Positions 27,593 through 37,253 of a stretch of 64,000 nucleotides of DNA are shown in pieces; the stretch's first letter is position 1; each line of letters starts with the position of its first letter. The notes beneath the pieces were generated by a model, which made no database searches, was not told the origin of the DNA, and saw nothing but the letters and a program-made list of their open reading frames with translations. Origin of the DNA: Pseudooceanicola nanhaiensis (GTDB taxonomy: Bacteria > Pseudomonadota > Alphaproteobacteria > Rhodobacterales > Rhodobacteraceae); the NCBI RefSeq assembly GCF_020171315.1, contig NZ_JAIUZP010000006.1:124001-188000 (forward strand). Direction: 5' to 3'. The position numbers and the translations under genes are program-made.

Positions 27593-27608
27593 AATGCCAA
27601 GTGGCATT
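27593..27608. promoter_or_regulatory. Palindrome AATGCCA-AG-TGGCATT upstream of the amidase operon
   Basis: Perfect seven-base arms flank a two-base centre, about 140 bases upstream of the amidase start codon. It is a good operator candidate for the amidase-ABC transporter operon. The cognate regulator is not evident. Confidence 0.5.
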
Positions 27609-27672
27609 GCGTCCATAGCCGGCAGTTATGAAGCCGCCAAAGGCCGGGGAATGCCCCCCGGCCAACTGGGAC

Positions 27673-28518
27673 TCAGCCGTCCCAATCCACCCAGTCGAGC
27701 CCGAACCGGCGCCCGTCGGGGCGGGCCATGGCGCCAAGACGCGCCATGTCGGCCTCGGTCAGCTCGAAATCCATGATGGCGATATTTTGGGCAATCCGCT
27801 CCGGGTTGCGGGAACGCGGGATCGCGACGACCCCCTGTTGCAGATGCCAGCGAAGGACGATCTGCGCGGGCGTGCGCCCCTTTTCGGCGGCGAGGGCAAT
27901 CAGTTCGGGATCGTCCAGCAGACCGCCGCTGCCGATGGGCGCATAGGCGGTAAAGGCGATGCCCTCGCGGCGGCACAGCTCCAGCAGTTCGGTCTGATCG
28001 AGGCGCGGGTGGTATTCGCACTGGTTCGCCGACAGCGGCGCATCGGCCAGCGAGATCGCCTCGCGCAATAGGTGCGGCGGGAAATTCGACACCCCGATAT
28101 GCCGGGTGAACCCCTCCTTCTGCGCTTTGCAGAGCGCGCCGATCACCTCGGCCATGGGGCGGTCGGGGCTGGGCCAGTGCACCAGCAGCAGGTCCGCCGG
28201 GCCCATGCCGATCCGCTCAACCGAAGCCTCGGCATTGCGCAGGAAGGTCTCCTCCGCCAGATCATCGCGCCAGACCTTGGTGGTGATGAACATCTCGTCC
28301 CGCGCCACGCCGGAGGCGCGCAGCGCCGCGCCGAGGTCGGCCTCGTTCTCATAGCGTTTGGCGGTGTCGAAATGACGATAGCCCGCCGCAAGCGCGGCCT
28401 CGACCGCACCGGCCAGAACCTCGCCCTGAAGTTCCCAGGTGCCAAGGCCGATCTGCGGGATAAAGGCGCCGTTGGCCTCGATGACGGGGATGGGCGACGT
28501 GGTGGACGGATTGGACAT
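27673..28518 (-). CDS. Aldo/keto reductase
   Basis: The 281-residue protein starts at MSNPSTTSPIP, chosen over an ATG five codons upstream because GGGAG lies just before it. The AKR tetrad is complete: Asp51 and Tyr56 in GYRHFDTAKRYENE, Lys81 in TTKVW, and His114 in LLVHWPSP. The later GVSNFPPHLL and IPRSRNPERI segments bind NADPH. It is cytoplasmic and reduces aldehydes or ketones, resembling 2,5-diketo-D-gluconate reductases in length. It lies upstream of the amidase operon on the same strand. Confidence 0.88.
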   Translation of the reverse strand: MSNPSTTSPIPVIEANGAFIPQIGLGTWELQGEVLAGAVEAALAAGYRHFDTAKRYENEADLGAALRASGVARDEMFITTKVWRDDLAEETFLRNAEASVERIGMGPADLLLVHWPSPDRPMAEVIGALCKAQKEGFTRHIGVSNFPPHLLREAISLADAPLSANQCEYHPRLDQTELLELCRREGIAFTAYAPIGSGGLLDDPELIALAAEKGRTPAQIVLRWHLQQGVVAIPRSRNPERIAQNIAIMDFELTEADMARLGAMARPDGRRFGLDWVDWDG

Positions 28519-28701
28519 GGGCACTCCCTGCATGGGTCTGTGTTGCGCGATGGCGGGGCCATCGGGGACCGGCGCCGGGCTGCCCCGGCGGGTGGCACGC
28601 TCTCCGATATAAGCCCGGCAGAGCGGATCGGTAGAGGGACCCGGCCCAGGCAGGGCCGCGATCCGCGGACCGCCGCCACCTGCCCCGCGCCGAAACGAAA
28701 C

Positions 28702-28721
28702 CGGGGGCCGTGTGGCCCCCG
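28702..28721 (-). terminator. Intrinsic terminator of the tartrate dehydrogenase gene
   Basis: GGGGGCC (28703-28709) pairs with GGCCCCC (28714-28720), plus one more pair, around a GTGT loop. On the minus strand it is followed by TTTCGTTTCG, fitting termination just after the stop codon at 28733. Confidence 0.8.
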
Positions 28722-28732
28722 ATCCTTCCGTG

Positions 28733-29779
28733 TCAGCCTTTCAGCGCCGCGATCACCGCGGCGGTGATCTCACCGGTGGAATGGCTGCCCGGGCGGGTGC
28801 CGACACCGGTTGCCGTGGCCGCCTCAATGGCGGTCAGGATGGCGCTTGCGGCCTCGGCCTCGCCCAGATGCTCCAGCATCATCGCGCCGGACCAGATCGC
28901 GGCGATCGGGTTCGCCAGCCCCTTGCCCGCGATATCGGGGGCCGAGCCGTGCACCGGCTCGAACATCGAGGGCGCGGTGCGGTCGGGGTTGATGTTGGCG
29001 GAGGCCGCAAAGCCAAGCCCGCCCTGGATGGCCGCGCCGAGGTCGGTCAGGATGTCGCCGAAGAGGTTCGAGGCCACGACCACGTCCAGTTGCTCGGGCG
29101 CCATGACCATCTTGGCCGCCATGGCGTCGATATGCATGTGGCTGACGGTCACCTCGGGGTATTCGGCGGCCAGCTCCTTGGTCACCTCGTCCCAGAACAC
29201 CATCGAGTACTTCTGCGCGTTCGACTTGGTGACCGAGGTCAGGTGCTTACGGCGCTGCATTGCCTGTTCGAAACCGAAGCGCAGGATGCGCTCGACCCCC
29301 GCGCGGGTGAAGATCGAGGTTTCGACCGCCACTTCGTTCGCGGTGCCCTCGTGCACGCGGCCACCGGCGCCGGAATATTCGCCCTCGGTGTTCTCACGAA
29401 TGCACAGGATGTCGAAGCCTTCCGCCTTCAGCGGCCCCTCGACACCTTTCAGCAGGCGGTGCGGGCGGATGTTGGCGTATTGGGTGAAGGCCTTGCGGAT
29501 CGGCAGCAGCAGCCCGTGGAGCGAGACGCTGTCGGGCACGGTCTTGGGCCAGCCCACCGCGCCGAGGTAGACCGCATCGAAGCCGCGCAGGGTCTCGATC
29601 CCGTCGGCGGGCATCATCGCGCCGGTCTCGACGTAGTATTCGCAGGACCAGGGGAAGGTCTCGGTCTTGAGTGCGAAGCCATGGGCCTCGCCCGCGGCCG
29701 TCAGCACCTCCATCGTCGCGTCGGTCACATCGACACCGATGCCGTCACCGGGGATGAGCGCAATGGAATGGGTCTTCAT
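28733..29779 (-). CDS. Tartrate dehydrogenase / D-malate dehydrogenase (isocitrate/isopropylmalate dehydrogenase family)
   Basis: The 348-residue enzyme starts MKTHSIALIPGDGIGVDV, with the family N-terminus. ENTEGEYSG contains the catalytic Tyr, THIDAMAAK-like HMHIDAMAAK the catalytic Lys, and NLFGDILTDLGAAIQGGLG the metal-binding aspartates. EPVHGSAPDIAGKGLANP forms the NAD loop. The WSCEYYVETGAMMP segment in the substrate loop matches the tartrate/D-malate branch (TtuC, DmlA) rather than LeuB or Icd. It would oxidise and decarboxylate D-malate or tartrate with NAD. It is monocistronic with its own terminator. Confidence 0.88.
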   Translation of the reverse strand: MKTHSIALIPGDGIGVDVTDATMEVLTAAGEAHGFALKTETFPWSCEYYVETGAMMPADGIETLRGFDAVYLGAVGWPKTVPDSVSLHGLLLPIRKAFTQYANIRPHRLLKGVEGPLKAEGFDILCIRENTEGEYSGAGGRVHEGTANEVAVETSIFTRAGVERILRFGFEQAMQRRKHLTSVTKSNAQKYSMVFWDEVTKELAAEYPEVTVSHMHIDAMAAKMVMAPEQLDVVVASNLFGDILTDLGAAIQGGLGFAASANINPDRTAPSMFEPVHGSAPDIAGKGLANPIAAIWSGAMMLEHLGEAEAASAILTAIEAATATGVGTRPGSHSTGEITAAVIAALKG

Positions 29780-30146
29780 GGGGGTCTCCTGATGAGCGCG
29801 GGAGGGACCGCGCGGATTGTCGTCAATGTCTCTTTCAGGCCGCGCGGGCGAGGTCAACGCCCCGCGCCGGTCTGTCGTCTCCTGCCCGGCGGTTGCGCCG
29901 GTTCTGCCCTGCCGAGGGCAGAGCCGCCTGCCGCGCCCCGGGGCCATAGGCCCGCGTTATGGGCACAGGCGGCCGGGCTATTTGACGCCCGCCCCCCGTT
30001 GCGCGGAAGATCGCGCCGACAGAAGGAGCAGGACAGATGGGCGCGCAGCGGCGAACCACAGGGCGGATGCCATGAGGCCGCACGCGGACCTACAGGACCG
30101 GCGACCATACGCGCCCGGCGGGCGATATGCGGCCCGCCTGCCCGTC
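29780..30146. other. Intergenic region with a strong palindrome
   Basis: 367 bases between tartrate dehydrogenase and the ArgE-like gene, both on the minus strand. TCTGCCCT (29903-29910) and AGGGCAGA (29915-29922) form an eight-base-arm palindrome with flanking GG/CC pairs, about 125 bases upstream of the tartrate dehydrogenase start. It could be that gene's operator. Small open frames here look spurious. Confidence 0.45.
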
Positions 30147-31250
30147 TCACCCCTCCAGCTTCCGCCCGAGGTCGAGCGCGAGGTGATAGGCCGCGTCCAG
30201 CTCGCCCACGGTGATGTATTCCTCGGGCTTGTGGGCGCGGCTGATGTCGCCGGGGCCGCAGACGATCGAGGGCACGCCCGCCGCCTGGAAGAGCCCTGCC
30301 TCGGTGCCATAGCTGACCGCGGTCAGGGGCGTCTTGCCGCTCAGCCCTTCCAGAAGCGCGGCGAGCGGATGGCTCTCCTCGGTCGAAAGCGCCGGATAGG
30401 CCGAGATCGCCTCGAAGGTCAGCTCGGGCGCGGCCGCCTTCAGGGGCGCGAAGAGATCGAGCGGATCGACACCGGGAATGGCGCGGGCCTCGATCAGCGC
30501 CTCGGCCCGGTCGGGGATGATGTTCACCGCAAGCCCGCCGCCGACGGTGCCCACCTGCATGGTGGAATAGGGCGGCTCGAACTTCTCGTCCTGCGCGGCG
30601 GTCTTGAGGTCCTCGGCCGTCTGGGCGGCGGCGGCAAGCGCGGGCACCAGCATGTGGATCGCGTTCCGGCCCATGTCGGTGCGCGAGGAATGGCCCGGCA
30701 CGCCGCGGGCAGAGACCTTCATGGTCACCTTGCCCTTGTGGCGCAGCACCGGCGTCATGTTGGTGGGCTCGCCCACGATGCATCCCAACGGCGTGGCGCA
30801 GAGATCGGGCAGCTTGGCGATCATGTGCGGAACGCCGCGACAGCCCGCCTCCTCATCGTAGGAGAGCGCGAAATGCACCGGGCGCTTCAGGTCCATCGCG
30901 GCGAGGTCCGGCACGGCGGCAAGGATCGCCGCGACGAAGCCCTTCATGTCGCAGGCCCCGCGCCCGATCAGCTTTTCCCCATTGCGCCGCAGGACAAAGG
31001 GATCGCCCAGCCACTCCGGCTCGCCCGCAGGCACCACGTCGAGGTGGCCCGAGAGGACATAGCCCGGCACGTCCTTCGGCCCCAGCGTGGCGAAGAGGTT
31101 CGACCGGTCGCCCTCGGGCCCCGGGATCACCGTGCAGGTCGCGCCATGCCCTTCGAGGTAGTCCTTCAGCGATGCGACGAGATCGCCGTTTGGCTGGCCC
31201 ACCACGGTCTTGAACGACAGGATATGGGCGAGCATTTCTTCGGGGGACAT
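30147..31250 (-). CDS. argE: Acetylornithine deacetylase-like M20 hydrolase
   Basis: The 367-residue M20 enzyme has di-zinc ligands His69 and Asp71 in SGHLDVVP, Asp101 in GRGACDMKG, and Glu133-Glu134 in YDEEAGCRG. The GVPGHSSRTDMGRNAI dimerisation region is typical of ArgE. Length and motifs match proteobacterial ArgE, which removes acetate from N-acetylornithine. Rhodobacterales often carry several ArgE-like paralogues, and no arginine genes are nearby, so a catabolic N-acyl amino acid substrate is equally possible. Confidence 0.8.
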   Translation of the reverse strand: MSPEEMLAHILSFKTVVGQPNGDLVASLKDYLEGHGATCTVIPGPEGDRSNLFATLGPKDVPGYVLSGHLDVVPAGEPEWLGDPFVLRRNGEKLIGRGACDMKGFVAAILAAVPDLAAMDLKRPVHFALSYDEEAGCRGVPHMIAKLPDLCATPLGCIVGEPTNMTPVLRHKGKVTMKVSARGVPGHSSRTDMGRNAIHMLVPALAAAAQTAEDLKTAAQDEKFEPPYSTMQVGTVGGGLAVNIIPDRAEALIEARAIPGVDPLDLFAPLKAAAPELTFEAISAYPALSTEESHPLAALLEGLSGKTPLTAVSYGTEAGLFQAAGVPSIVCGPGDISRAHKPEEYITVGELDAAYHLALDLGRKLEG

Positions 31251-31489
31251 GGGAACTCCTGTGATCTTGCGGGATATGTGCGGGCCGACACGCGCGGCGG
31301 GCCTGCGGGTCGGAACCGGCCCGGGCAGACCATACGCCGCAGAGGCGGGAGGGAAAGCCCCTTCTGCTTATCCACAGCGCAGAGCCTGCCAGCGGGCCCC
31401 AGCTGCGCCGCATTTTCCACCTGTCCTTCCGTGGCAGGCCCTTTCATGACCCGGCAGACGCCGGGCGACACCGACCCCAGGAGCAGGCC

Positions 31490-31945
31490 ATGACCTTCGA
31501 TCCCCTCACCCTCGCGCCGCAGACATGGCGCCGCCCCGACGGCTACGAGATCTCCACCGACCGCGACCGCCTCGACCGGGGGCGCGTCCTGCGCTACCTC
31601 GCCGAGGAGAGCTACTGGGCGCGCGGCATGACGGCGGAGAAGCTGGACCGCGCGCTTGCCGGGTCGCTGCCCATCGGGGTCTACGCGCCGGACGGCGGGC
31701 TGGCGGGCTTTGCGAGGCTGGTGACGGATTATGCCGTCTTCGCCTATCTGCGCGACGTCTTCGTGCTGCCCGCGCATGAACGGCGCGGGCTGGCCACGTG
31801 GCTATCCAACGTGATCCGCGAACACCCCGAACTGGCCACGGTGAGCAACTGGATGCTGGCCACGCAGGATGCCCACGGGGTCTATGAACGCGCAGGCTTC
31901 AAGGCCGTGCCGCATCCGGAATATTACATGTCCGTGCGGCGCTGA
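31490..31945 (+). CDS. Small GNAT N-acetyltransferase
   Basis: The 151-residue single GNAT domain has DVFVLPAHERRGLATWLSNV for acetyl-CoA binding and ATQDAHGVYERAGFKAV near the end. It is preceded by an AGGAG site and is divergent from the ArgE-like gene. The acceptor is unknown; the length is normal for single-domain GNATs. Confidence 0.82.
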   Translation: MTFDPLTLAPQTWRRPDGYEISTDRDRLDRGRVLRYLAEESYWARGMTAEKLDRALAGSLPIGVYAPDGGLAGFARLVTDYAVFAYLRDVFVLPAHERRGLATWLSNVIREHPELATVSNWMLATQDAHGVYERAGFKAVPHPEYYMSVRR

Positions 31946-32144
31946 GGCCGCCCGGACGACCGGCGCGGCGCATGTGTCACGCAAGCTGTGCCGCGCAAGC
32001 CATTGATTTTACGACCTCCACAGAAACCATACCCGCACGGCACCGCAGCCCATAACCCGAGGTTGTGACCCCCGCGCCTCTCGCTATTGGCGCTCTTCGG
32101 GTGCCCCTGTCACTTCTGGGCCGGCAACGGCAGGAGAGTTTCGC

Positions 32145-34181
32145 ATGGGCTATCGCATTGGTGTCGACGTGGGCGGCTCCTTCACGGATTTCGCGGTCTT
32201 CGACGAGGCCACGGCGACGATCTCCAGTCTCAAGGTCTTCTCGCGCCCTGACGCCCCCGGCGAGGAGATCCTCGCAGGCCTCGACACGCTGGCGCAGCGC
32301 GACGGGATCACCGCCGAGGATGTGAGCTATTTCACCCATGGCACCACGGTCGGCGTGAACACGGTGATCCAGCGCAACGGCGATGACGTGGCGCTCTTCA
32401 CCACGCGGAACTTCGAGGACGTGCTCCAGATGGCGCGGCTGAAGATCCCGCAGATCCACAACCTCTACTCCCGCCGCCCCGATCCGCTGGTGCCGCGCGA
32501 ACGGGTCTTCGGCATCGACGAGCGGACCGAGGCCACCGGCACCGTATTGACCGCCCCGGACCGCGAAGACGTGGAGTCCGCCGTCGCCGCCGCCCGCAAG
32601 GCGGGCTGCACCGGCATCGTGCTGGCCTTCCTCAACGCCTATCGCAACCCCGCCAACGAGGCCGAGGTCGCCCGCATGATCGCCGAGATCGCGCCGGAGA
32701 TGCCCGTCGTCTCCTCGGCCGCCACATGGCCGATCATCCGCGAATACGAACGCACGATCACCGCAGTCATCTCGGGCTATGTGCAGCCGCGCGTGGCCCA
32801 TTACCTCGACCGCTTTGAAACGGTCCTGCGGGAGCGTGGCGTCGCCTGCCCGCTGCATATCACCAAGACCAACGGCGGCGTCATGGGGATCGACCAGGCG
32901 CGCGACGAATGCGTGCAGATGATCCTGTCCGGCACCGCCTCGGGGGTGATCGGTGCGGGCTACCTCGCGCAGCACTGCGGGTTCCCCAAGATCCTGAGCC
33001 TCGACATCGGCGGCACCTCGGCCGATGCGGCGGTGATCCTCGACGGCACGCCGCAGTACGGCGTGGGGGAGCTGATCGGGGATTTCCAGATCCACGTGCC
33101 CTCGGTCTCCGTCTCTTCGGTCGGTCAGGGCGGCGGCTCTATCGCCTGGATCGACCCGCTCGGCGTGCTGCAGGTGGGCCCGGCCTCCGCCGGCTCCACC
33201 CCCGGGCCGGTCTGTTATGGCCGGGGCGGCACCAAGCCCACGATCACCGATGCGGTGGCGGCCTCGAACCTGATCGGGCACACGCCGCTCGGCTATGGCG
33301 CTGTCACGGTGGACCATGCCGCCGCGCGCGCCGCCATCGCGCCGCTGGCCGAACGCCTCGGCATCTCGATCGAGGAGACGGCGGCGAACATCATCGAGAT
33401 CTCGGTCTCGTCCATGTATGCCGAGGTGTCGGGGCTGACCTCGCGCTTTGGCATCGACCCGCGGGAATTCCACCTCTTTGCCTTCGGCGGCGCGGGCGCG
33501 ATGCTGGCCTGTTTCCTGGCGCGCGAGTTGAACATGAAGGGCGTCGTCGTGCCGCTGACGCCCGGTGTCGTCTCGGCGCTTGGCGGGCTGATCGCGGACC
33601 TGAAGAACGACTTCATCCGCACGCTCTACATCGACGTGACCGAGGCAGGCGTCGCCACGCTGGCCGCCCCGGTGGCAGAGCTGCAGGCCACGGCGCTCGA
33701 CTGGCTGAAGGGCAAGCAGGGGTTCAAGGGCGAGGCCCGTCTGAGCCTCTCTGCCGACATGCGCTACCTCGGCCAGTCCTACGAGCTGGAAACGCCGCTC
33801 GACGCCGCCGACCTGTCGGTCGCGGCGATCTCCGAGGCCTTCCATACCGAACACGCGCGGCTTTACGGCCATGCCGACCGGGACGCATTGGTGCAGCTGG
33901 TGAACCTGCGCCTCGTGGTGGCAGGTGCCACGCCGAAACCCCGCATCGCCGAACCCGACCCCGCCACCGGCCCTGCCCGACCCGTGCGCCATGTCACGGC
34001 CCATTTCGACGGCACCGCGCAGGAGACCCCCGTCTATGCCCGCGCCGATCTGGCGCCCGGCCATACCTTCGACGCGCCTGCGATCATCGGGCAGGACGAT
34101 ACCACAACGGTGGTGCCCCCCGGCTTCACCGTCACGGTGGATCGCTTCGGCAACCTCGTCATCACCCGCAAGGAGGGCTGA
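32145..34181 (+). CDS. hyuA: Hydantoinase/oxoprolinase family protein, subunit A (HyuA)
   Basis: The 678-residue protein has the ASKHA-type ATPase start MGYRIGVDVGGSFTDFAVFD, a THGTTVGVNTVI loop, a second phosphate motif SLDIGGTSADAAVI, and FAFGGAGAMLACFLARELN. This is the ATP-hydrolysing subunit that activates a cyclic or amide carbonyl in N-methylhydantoinase, 5-oxoprolinase and acetophenone carboxylase-like complexes. hyuB follows two bases later. The substrate class (hydantoin, lactam or ketone) cannot be fixed from sequence. Confidence 0.9.
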   Translation: MGYRIGVDVGGSFTDFAVFDEATATISSLKVFSRPDAPGEEILAGLDTLAQRDGITAEDVSYFTHGTTVGVNTVIQRNGDDVALFTTRNFEDVLQMARLKIPQIHNLYSRRPDPLVPRERVFGIDERTEATGTVLTAPDREDVESAVAAARKAGCTGIVLAFLNAYRNPANEAEVARMIAEIAPEMPVVSSAATWPIIREYERTITAVISGYVQPRVAHYLDRFETVLRERGVACPLHITKTNGGVMGIDQARDECVQMILSGTASGVIGAGYLAQHCGFPKILSLDIGGTSADAAVILDGTPQYGVGELIGDFQIHVPSVSVSSVGQGGGSIAWIDPLGVLQVGPASAGSTPGPVCYGRGGTKPTITDAVAASNLIGHTPLGYGAVTVDHAAARAAIAPLAERLGISIEETAANIIEISVSSMYAEVSGLTSRFGIDPREFHLFAFGGAGAMLACFLARELNMKGVVVPLTPGVVSALGGLIADLKNDFIRTLYIDVTEAGVATLAAPVAELQATALDWLKGKQGFKGEARLSLSADMRYLGQSYELETPLDAADLSVAAISEAFHTEHARLYGHADRDALVQLVNLRLVVAGATPKPRIAEPDPATGPARPVRHVTAHFDGTAQETPVYARADLAPGHTFDAPAIIGQDDTTTVVPPGFTVTVDRFGNLVITRKEG

Positions 34182-34183
34182 TC

Positions 34184-36142
34184 ATGGCCATCGACCAGCG
34201 CAACCTTTCGGTTCTCGCCAACTTCTGCGCCGCCGCGGCCGATGCGATGGCCTTCACGCTGATGCGCACCGCCCATTCGGCCTTCATCAAGGAGACCGAG
34301 GATTTCTCGTGCCAGATCGTCAGCCGCGAGGGGCTGGCCTTTACCAGCCCGCGCCAGTTCGGCGCACCGTGGTATTCCGGCATCGATTATGCCCCGCTGC
34401 TGCGCCACTTCGACGATTATGAAGAGGGCGACATCTGCATCACCAACGATCCCTACGCCGGGAACGTGGCCACCCATTCGCCCGACATGCACATCTGGAA
34501 GCCCGTCTTCTGGCAGGGCGAGATTGCCTGTTTCGTGGTCGGTCACATTCACAACACCGACGTGGGCGGGGCCGTGCCTGCCTCTCTCTCGCGCACGCTG
34601 ACGGAGATCGAGCAGGAGGGTCTGCGCATCCCGCCAGTCAAGCTGGTGCACCGGGGCGAGATGAACGAGTTCGTCGTGCGGGTGATCCGATCGAACGTGC
34701 GGATGCCCGAGCAGAACTGGGGCGACCTCAACGCGCAGATCGCCTCGGTCAACGTCGGCGAGCGCAAGATCCACGACATCATCGCCCGCTTCGGCTTTGA
34801 GGGCTTCGTCGAGGGTGTCGGGCAGATGCTGGATTATTCCGAGGCGCAGGCCCGGGCGATCCTGACCCGCGTGCCGGACGGCGATTACTTCTTTGCCGAT
34901 TACGCGGACGAGGACAGCCCCGGTGGCCGTCCCTGCCGGGTGGCGCTGACCTTGAGGGTGCGGGGCGACGAGGTGGTGCTGGATTACACCGGCTCCGACC
35001 CGCAGCTGTCCTCGGCGCTGAACATGCCCACGGGCGGGGTGGAACGGCATCCGCTGGTGATGGTGGGGCTGACTTACGTGCTCTTCACCCTCGACAATTC
35101 GGTGATCCTGAACGCGGGCACCCTGCGCGCCGCCCGCGCGATCCTGCCCGAAGGGACGGTGGTGAACTGCCAGCCCTCGGCCGCCGTGGGGATGCGGTCG
35201 CTCACCTGTGCCATGACGCAGATCGTCACCGTGGGCTGTTTCGCGCAGGCCCTGCCCGATCTGATCCCCGCCGCCTCGCCCGGCGGCAACGCGATCATGA
35301 ACGTCAAGACCTCGGCCCGGAACGGCAAGCCGATCATGGCCTCGATCGGCCCGGTGGGCGGCGGCGGCGGCGGCACGCCCTTCTGCGACGGCTCGGACGG
35401 GGCCGGCGGGGCCACCGGCTTCCTGCGCAACACGCCCATCGAGATCTCGGAGGCCGAGGTGCCGATCCGCTTCCGCCGCTACGGGCTGGAACCCGACACC
35501 GGCGCGCCCGGCCAGTTCCGGGGCGGCCTGTCGGCCGTGATGGAATTCGAGGTCTCCAGCCCCGAAACCGTGGTGACGGCGCGCAACCGGAACCGCTCGA
35601 TCATGGGCGGCTGGGGGCTCAAGGGCGCGCATCCCGGCGCGGTCTCGCAATTCGCCCGCAACCCCGGCCCGTCCGAGATCCAGCTGAAGAACACCGACCT
35701 CGTGAAATGCGATCCCGGCGACGTGATCCGCGTGGTGGGCCCCGGTGCGGGCGGCTGGGGCGATCCGATGGCGCGCGATCCCGAACAGGTGGCCCGCGAC
35801 GTGGCGCAGGGCGCGGTTTCGGAGGCCTGCGCCCGGGCCGACTATGGCGTGGTGCTCTGCCACGGTGCGGTGGACAGGGCCGCGACCGAGGCCCTGCGGG
35901 CCGCAGCCCCACGGCGCAAGGCGCTCTTCAGCCACGGGGCCGAGCGGCAGGCCTTCGAGGCGGTCTGGACACCCGCGCGCTATGCTCTGCTGACGGCATT
36001 CCTTGCCTCTGCCCCCGTGGGCTGGCGTTTCTTCCTGAAACATCAGGTCTTTGACGCGGTAGAGACGGCCGGCCCGCTGGAGGATATGCCCGCCCAGATG
36101 GAGGCGCTCTTTGACGCGTTGCGCACGCGCTATGCCCTGTGA
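34184..36142 (+). CDS. hyuB: Hydantoinase B/oxoprolinase family protein (HyuB)
   Basis: The 652-residue protein starts two bases after hyuA stops; the open frame continues upstream antiphase to hyuA and that part is not real. Family features include the AFIKETEDFSCQIVSREG segment, ITNDPYAGNVATHSPD, VGHIHNTDVGGAVPAS, and GGGGGGTPFCDGSDGAGG. The C-terminus extends about 70-80 residues past the usual end (from about AAAPRRKALFSHG), longer than the roughly 520-590 residues I expect. It forms the catalytic partner of HyuA. Confidence 0.88.
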   Translation: MAIDQRNLSVLANFCAAAADAMAFTLMRTAHSAFIKETEDFSCQIVSREGLAFTSPRQFGAPWYSGIDYAPLLRHFDDYEEGDICITNDPYAGNVATHSPDMHIWKPVFWQGEIACFVVGHIHNTDVGGAVPASLSRTLTEIEQEGLRIPPVKLVHRGEMNEFVVRVIRSNVRMPEQNWGDLNAQIASVNVGERKIHDIIARFGFEGFVEGVGQMLDYSEAQARAILTRVPDGDYFFADYADEDSPGGRPCRVALTLRVRGDEVVLDYTGSDPQLSSALNMPTGGVERHPLVMVGLTYVLFTLDNSVILNAGTLRAARAILPEGTVVNCQPSAAVGMRSLTCAMTQIVTVGCFAQALPDLIPAASPGGNAIMNVKTSARNGKPIMASIGPVGGGGGGTPFCDGSDGAGGATGFLRNTPIEISEAEVPIRFRRYGLEPDTGAPGQFRGGLSAVMEFEVSSPETVVTARNRNRSIMGGWGLKGAHPGAVSQFARNPGPSEIQLKNTDLVKCDPGDVIRVVGPGAGGWGDPMARDPEQVARDVAQGAVSEACARADYGVVLCHGAVDRAATEALRAAAPRRKALFSHGAERQAFEAVWTPARYALLTAFLASAPVGWRFFLKHQVFDAVETAGPLEDMPAQMEALFDALRTRYAL

Positions 36143-36270
36143 CCCGGCCTGCGGGACGCCCGGGAAACGGGCAGCCGGGACCGGGCGGCGCCCCGGACCC
36201 CCGGCGCATGGTTGACCCGGCCCCGGGGCTATGGTGCCCTTGGGGCAGACGCCCCTGACGAACGATCCCC

Positions 36271-37152
36271 ATGAACGCCCGACAACTCGAGATCTTCCGC
36301 ACCATCATGCGCGATGGATCCGTGACGGCGGCCGCCAATACGCTGGCCGTCTCGCAACCCTCGGTCTCGAAGGTGCTGCACCACCTCGAAGACCAGCTTG
36401 GCTACAAGCTCTTCGAGCGGATCGCAGGCCGGCTGGTGCCCACGATGGAGGCCCACCTCCTCTACGATGACGCGGACCGCGTGTTCCGCGAGATCGAGGC
36501 GCTCAAGACCCTCGCCCGCACCATCGGCGAACGCAAGATGGGCCTGCTGCGGATCGGGGCCAGCCCGCCCTTCACCCACTCCATCCTCGCGCAGGCGCTG
36601 CATCTCTTCCGCCGCGACTACCCGATGGCCAAGCTGCACCTGCATGCGCTGCCCAAGGCCGACATCTCGGAACAGTTGCTGGTGGGCGACATCGACCTCG
36701 CGCTGACGCTCTCGACGATCCAGGCGCCGACGGTGCGCAGCGAAGTCCTCGCCGGGGTGCCCCTTGTCGTACTGATGCGCGAAGACGATCCGCTGGCCGG
36801 GCTGGAGGCGGTGACGCCCACCGACCTCGCCGGGCAGACGCTGATCTCCTACGGCGGTCATGCGGACGTGGGCCCGGCGCTGGATGCCGCCTTTGCCGCC
36901 GAGGGACAGAGCCGCGAGGTGGCGATCCAGATCTCCTCCTCCATCGGGGCGGTGCCGCTGGTGTCCGGCGGGCTTGGCGTGGCGCTCGTGGACGGGCTGG
37001 TGCAGTGGAGCAGCTTCCCCGGCCTCGTTGTGCGCCCCTTCGCGCCCGCGGTGATGATGCATGTCTCGATCTCGTCGAACTCTGCCCGGCCGGTGTCGCG
37101 CTACTACGCCCCCTTCCGCCGCATGATCGCCGACCTGCTGCAAAACCGCTGA
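36271..37152 (+). CDS. LysR-family transcriptional regulator
   Basis: The 293-residue protein has the N-terminal helix-turn-helix MNARQLEIFRTIMRDGSVTAAANTLAVSQPSVSKVLHHLE, then the periplasmic-binding-protein-like effector domain from about residue 90. The length is typical. It lies 128 bases after hyuB and 101 bases before the SDR gene, both on the same strand, unlike the usual divergent placement. Control of the hyuAB genes or the SDR is plausible. Confidence 0.9.
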   Translation: MNARQLEIFRTIMRDGSVTAAANTLAVSQPSVSKVLHHLEDQLGYKLFERIAGRLVPTMEAHLLYDDADRVFREIEALKTLARTIGERKMGLLRIGASPPFTHSILAQALHLFRRDYPMAKLHLHALPKADISEQLLVGDIDLALTLSTIQAPTVRSEVLAGVPLVVLMREDDPLAGLEAVTPTDLAGQTLISYGGHADVGPALDAAFAAEGQSREVAIQISSSIGAVPLVSGGLGVALVDGLVQWSSFPGLVVRPFAPAVMMHVSISSNSARPVSRYYAPFRRMIADLLQNR

Positions 37153-37222
37153 GCCCTCCTTTCGAAGACGCCGCCCCGGCCCCGCCGTTTCGGGGGCGTT
37201 GCCTTTCTCCACGTCGTATTGC

Positions 37223-37236
37223 ATTAATATATCAAT
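37223..37236. promoter_or_regulatory. Candidate operator containing TAATATATCA upstream of the SDR
   Basis: ATTAATATATCAAT pairs at six of seven positions as a palindrome. Its core TAATATATCA (37225-37234) is identical to cores at 54223 and 58814, upstream of the IlvD-type dehydratase and UxaA genes. It is rare-looking in such GC-rich DNA and suggests a shared GntR-family regulator. Confidence 0.6.
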
Positions 37237-37253
37237 CATCGTGGAGGAGACAG

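Noticed and set aside
32909-34183. Upstream extension of the hyuB frame through hyuA
   Set aside because: The frame is open only because of GC bias; hyuA occupies the region in another frame and hyuB has a proper start two bases after hyuA.
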